NCBI GenBank assembly: GCA_022703445.1 | Contig: JAKLDR010000035.1 | Location: 1-39,819 of the forward strand | DNA length: 39,819 nucleotides | DNA from: Planctomycetota bacterium | GTDB lineage: Bacteria; Planctomycetota; SZUA-567; JAKLDR01 | Direction: 5' to 3' | Part shown: positions 39,316-39,819 of the stretch, piece after piece | How the letters are laid out: every line of letters starts with the position of its first letter | Numbering within the stretch: the first letter of the stretch is position 1 | Position numbers and translations under genes: made by a program | Notes under the pieces: model-generated | What the model saw: the letters and a program-made list of their open reading frames with translations, nothing else | What the model was told of the DNA's origin: nothing | Databases searched by the model: none

Positions 39316-39819
39316 TCAGTTCTTGGCGTTCTTCAGGCTCAGGCCCATCTCCTGGAGCTTGTCGCGCACCTCGCGGAGCGAGGTCTGCCCGAAGTTCTTG
39401 ATGCCCAGCAGGTCCTTCTCGGAGCGGGACACCAGGTCGCCGATGGTGATCACCCCGAGCCGCTGCATGCAGGAACGGCCGCGGACCGACAGGCCCAGGT
39501 CGGCCACCGGGCGATTGAGCACCGGGTTGTCGTTGGGGCCCAACCGCGCCCGGGCCCGGCGCCGGCGCTCCTCGTCGCGGCCCATGCCCAGGTAGAGCGC
39601 CTTGGAGGCCAGCAGGTCCTTGATCTCCTGGAGGCTGGTCTCGCCGAAGTTCTTGTGGGAGAGCAGGTCGTCCTCGGTGTGCTTGATGAGGTCGCCGAGC
39701 GTCTTGCAGCCCAACCGGACCAGGCAGTTGCGGCTGCGCACCGACATCTCGAAGTCGGTCAGCTGGGTGCGCAGCAGCGCCTCCATGCGCTCCTGCTCCT
39801 TCTCCTGGGCCTCGTCGTA
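39316..39819 (-). CDS. Protein with two RNA polymerase alpha-CTD-like repeats (5' end outside window)
   Basis: 167 residues are visible; the frame is open to the window edge (YDEAQEKEQER...), so the N-terminus is missing. Two tandem repeats of about 60 residues match the RNA polymerase alpha-subunit C-terminal domain: FEMSVRSRNCLVRLGCKTLG...HKNFGETSLQEIKDLL and LGLSVRGRSCMQRLGVITIG...IKNFGQTSLREVRDKL. This HhH-containing fold contacts UP-element DNA and activators. A single CTD is the norm in RpoA, so this is probably the separate multi-CTD protein known from planctomycetes rather than rpoA itself. The two repeats are joined by an Arg-rich linker (GRDEERRRRARARLG). What precedes them is not visible. 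Confidence 0.8.
   Translation of the reverse strand, partial: YDEAQEKEQERMEALLRTQLTDFEMSVRSRNCLVRLGCKTLGDLIKHTEDDLLSHKNFGETSLQEIKDLLASKALYLGMGRDEERRRRARARLGPNDNPVLNRPVADLGLSVRGRSCMQRLGVITIGDLVSRSEKDLLGIKNFGQTSLREVRDKLQEMGLSLKNAKN

Overview
The window is a high-GC (about 70% by eye) bacterial chromosome segment with 29 protein genes, two of them cut by the window edges. I see no rRNA, tRNA, CRISPR array, integrase or transposase. The gene content points to Planctomycetota. The strongest marker is an ECF sigma factor that continues through a hydrophobic segment into an extracytoplasmic domain, with an 'ALTEGVLRAMFWSKVK' junction that I associate with planctomycete sigma factors. Supporting features are membrane Ser/Thr kinases, secretin-like 'YDIQEL...PESW' proteins, a protein with two RNA polymerase alpha-CTD repeats, and a ThuA/Gfo-Idh/AraC/URO-D group. 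The assignment is an inference.

Positions 1-9949: a partial GAF histidine kinase converges on a 1397-residue Ser/Thr kinase (MshEN-like N-terminus, kinase domain, membrane segment, long sensor part with a Kelch-like end). The Ser/Thr kinase gene is divergent from rnc, which encodes an RNase III with a long basic Ala/Pro tail. Reading towards rnc on the minus strand is an operon of an MBL-fold hydrolase, a BaiN/YhiN-type flavoprotein and two ExbD/TolR proteins with no ExbB beside them.

Positions 10056-19254, all minus strand: a zinc-ribbon/PA14 membrane protein, two tandem paralogues that each contain two copies of a secretin-like module, a GH99/WbsX-like protein and argininosuccinate lyase.

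Positions 19542-26776: an FHA-GAF-PAS histidine kinase translationally coupled to a glycosyltransferase, then a Gfo/Idh/MocA + ThuA operon, an AraC regulator that may be leaderless, and a URO-D-superfamily protein.

Positions 26947-38390 carry envelope-polysaccharide functions: a WecA/MraY-type phosphoglycosyl transferase, an O-antigen ligase/polymerase-like protein with a TPR tail, a Wzz/BY-kinase with a tyrosine-rich tail and a GT9 transferase. Among them lie three small zinc-ribbon proteins (two of them membrane-anchored), a secreted Gly-rich protein and the sigma-fusion gene. The window ends with ruvA and the alpha-CTD repeat protein.

Two patterns run across the genes. First, the intergenic spaces hold several different palindromic or inverted-repeat families, and one copy lies in frame inside the flavoprotein gene. 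Second, most transcription units have a readable sigma70-type promoter (TTGAC/TTTACA, 16-17 bp, TA-rich -10) standing out as an AT-rich island in GC-rich DNA. The most unusual items are the 2x2 secretin-like module array with a perfectly identical 102-bp tract between the paralogues, and the in-frame palindromic insert.
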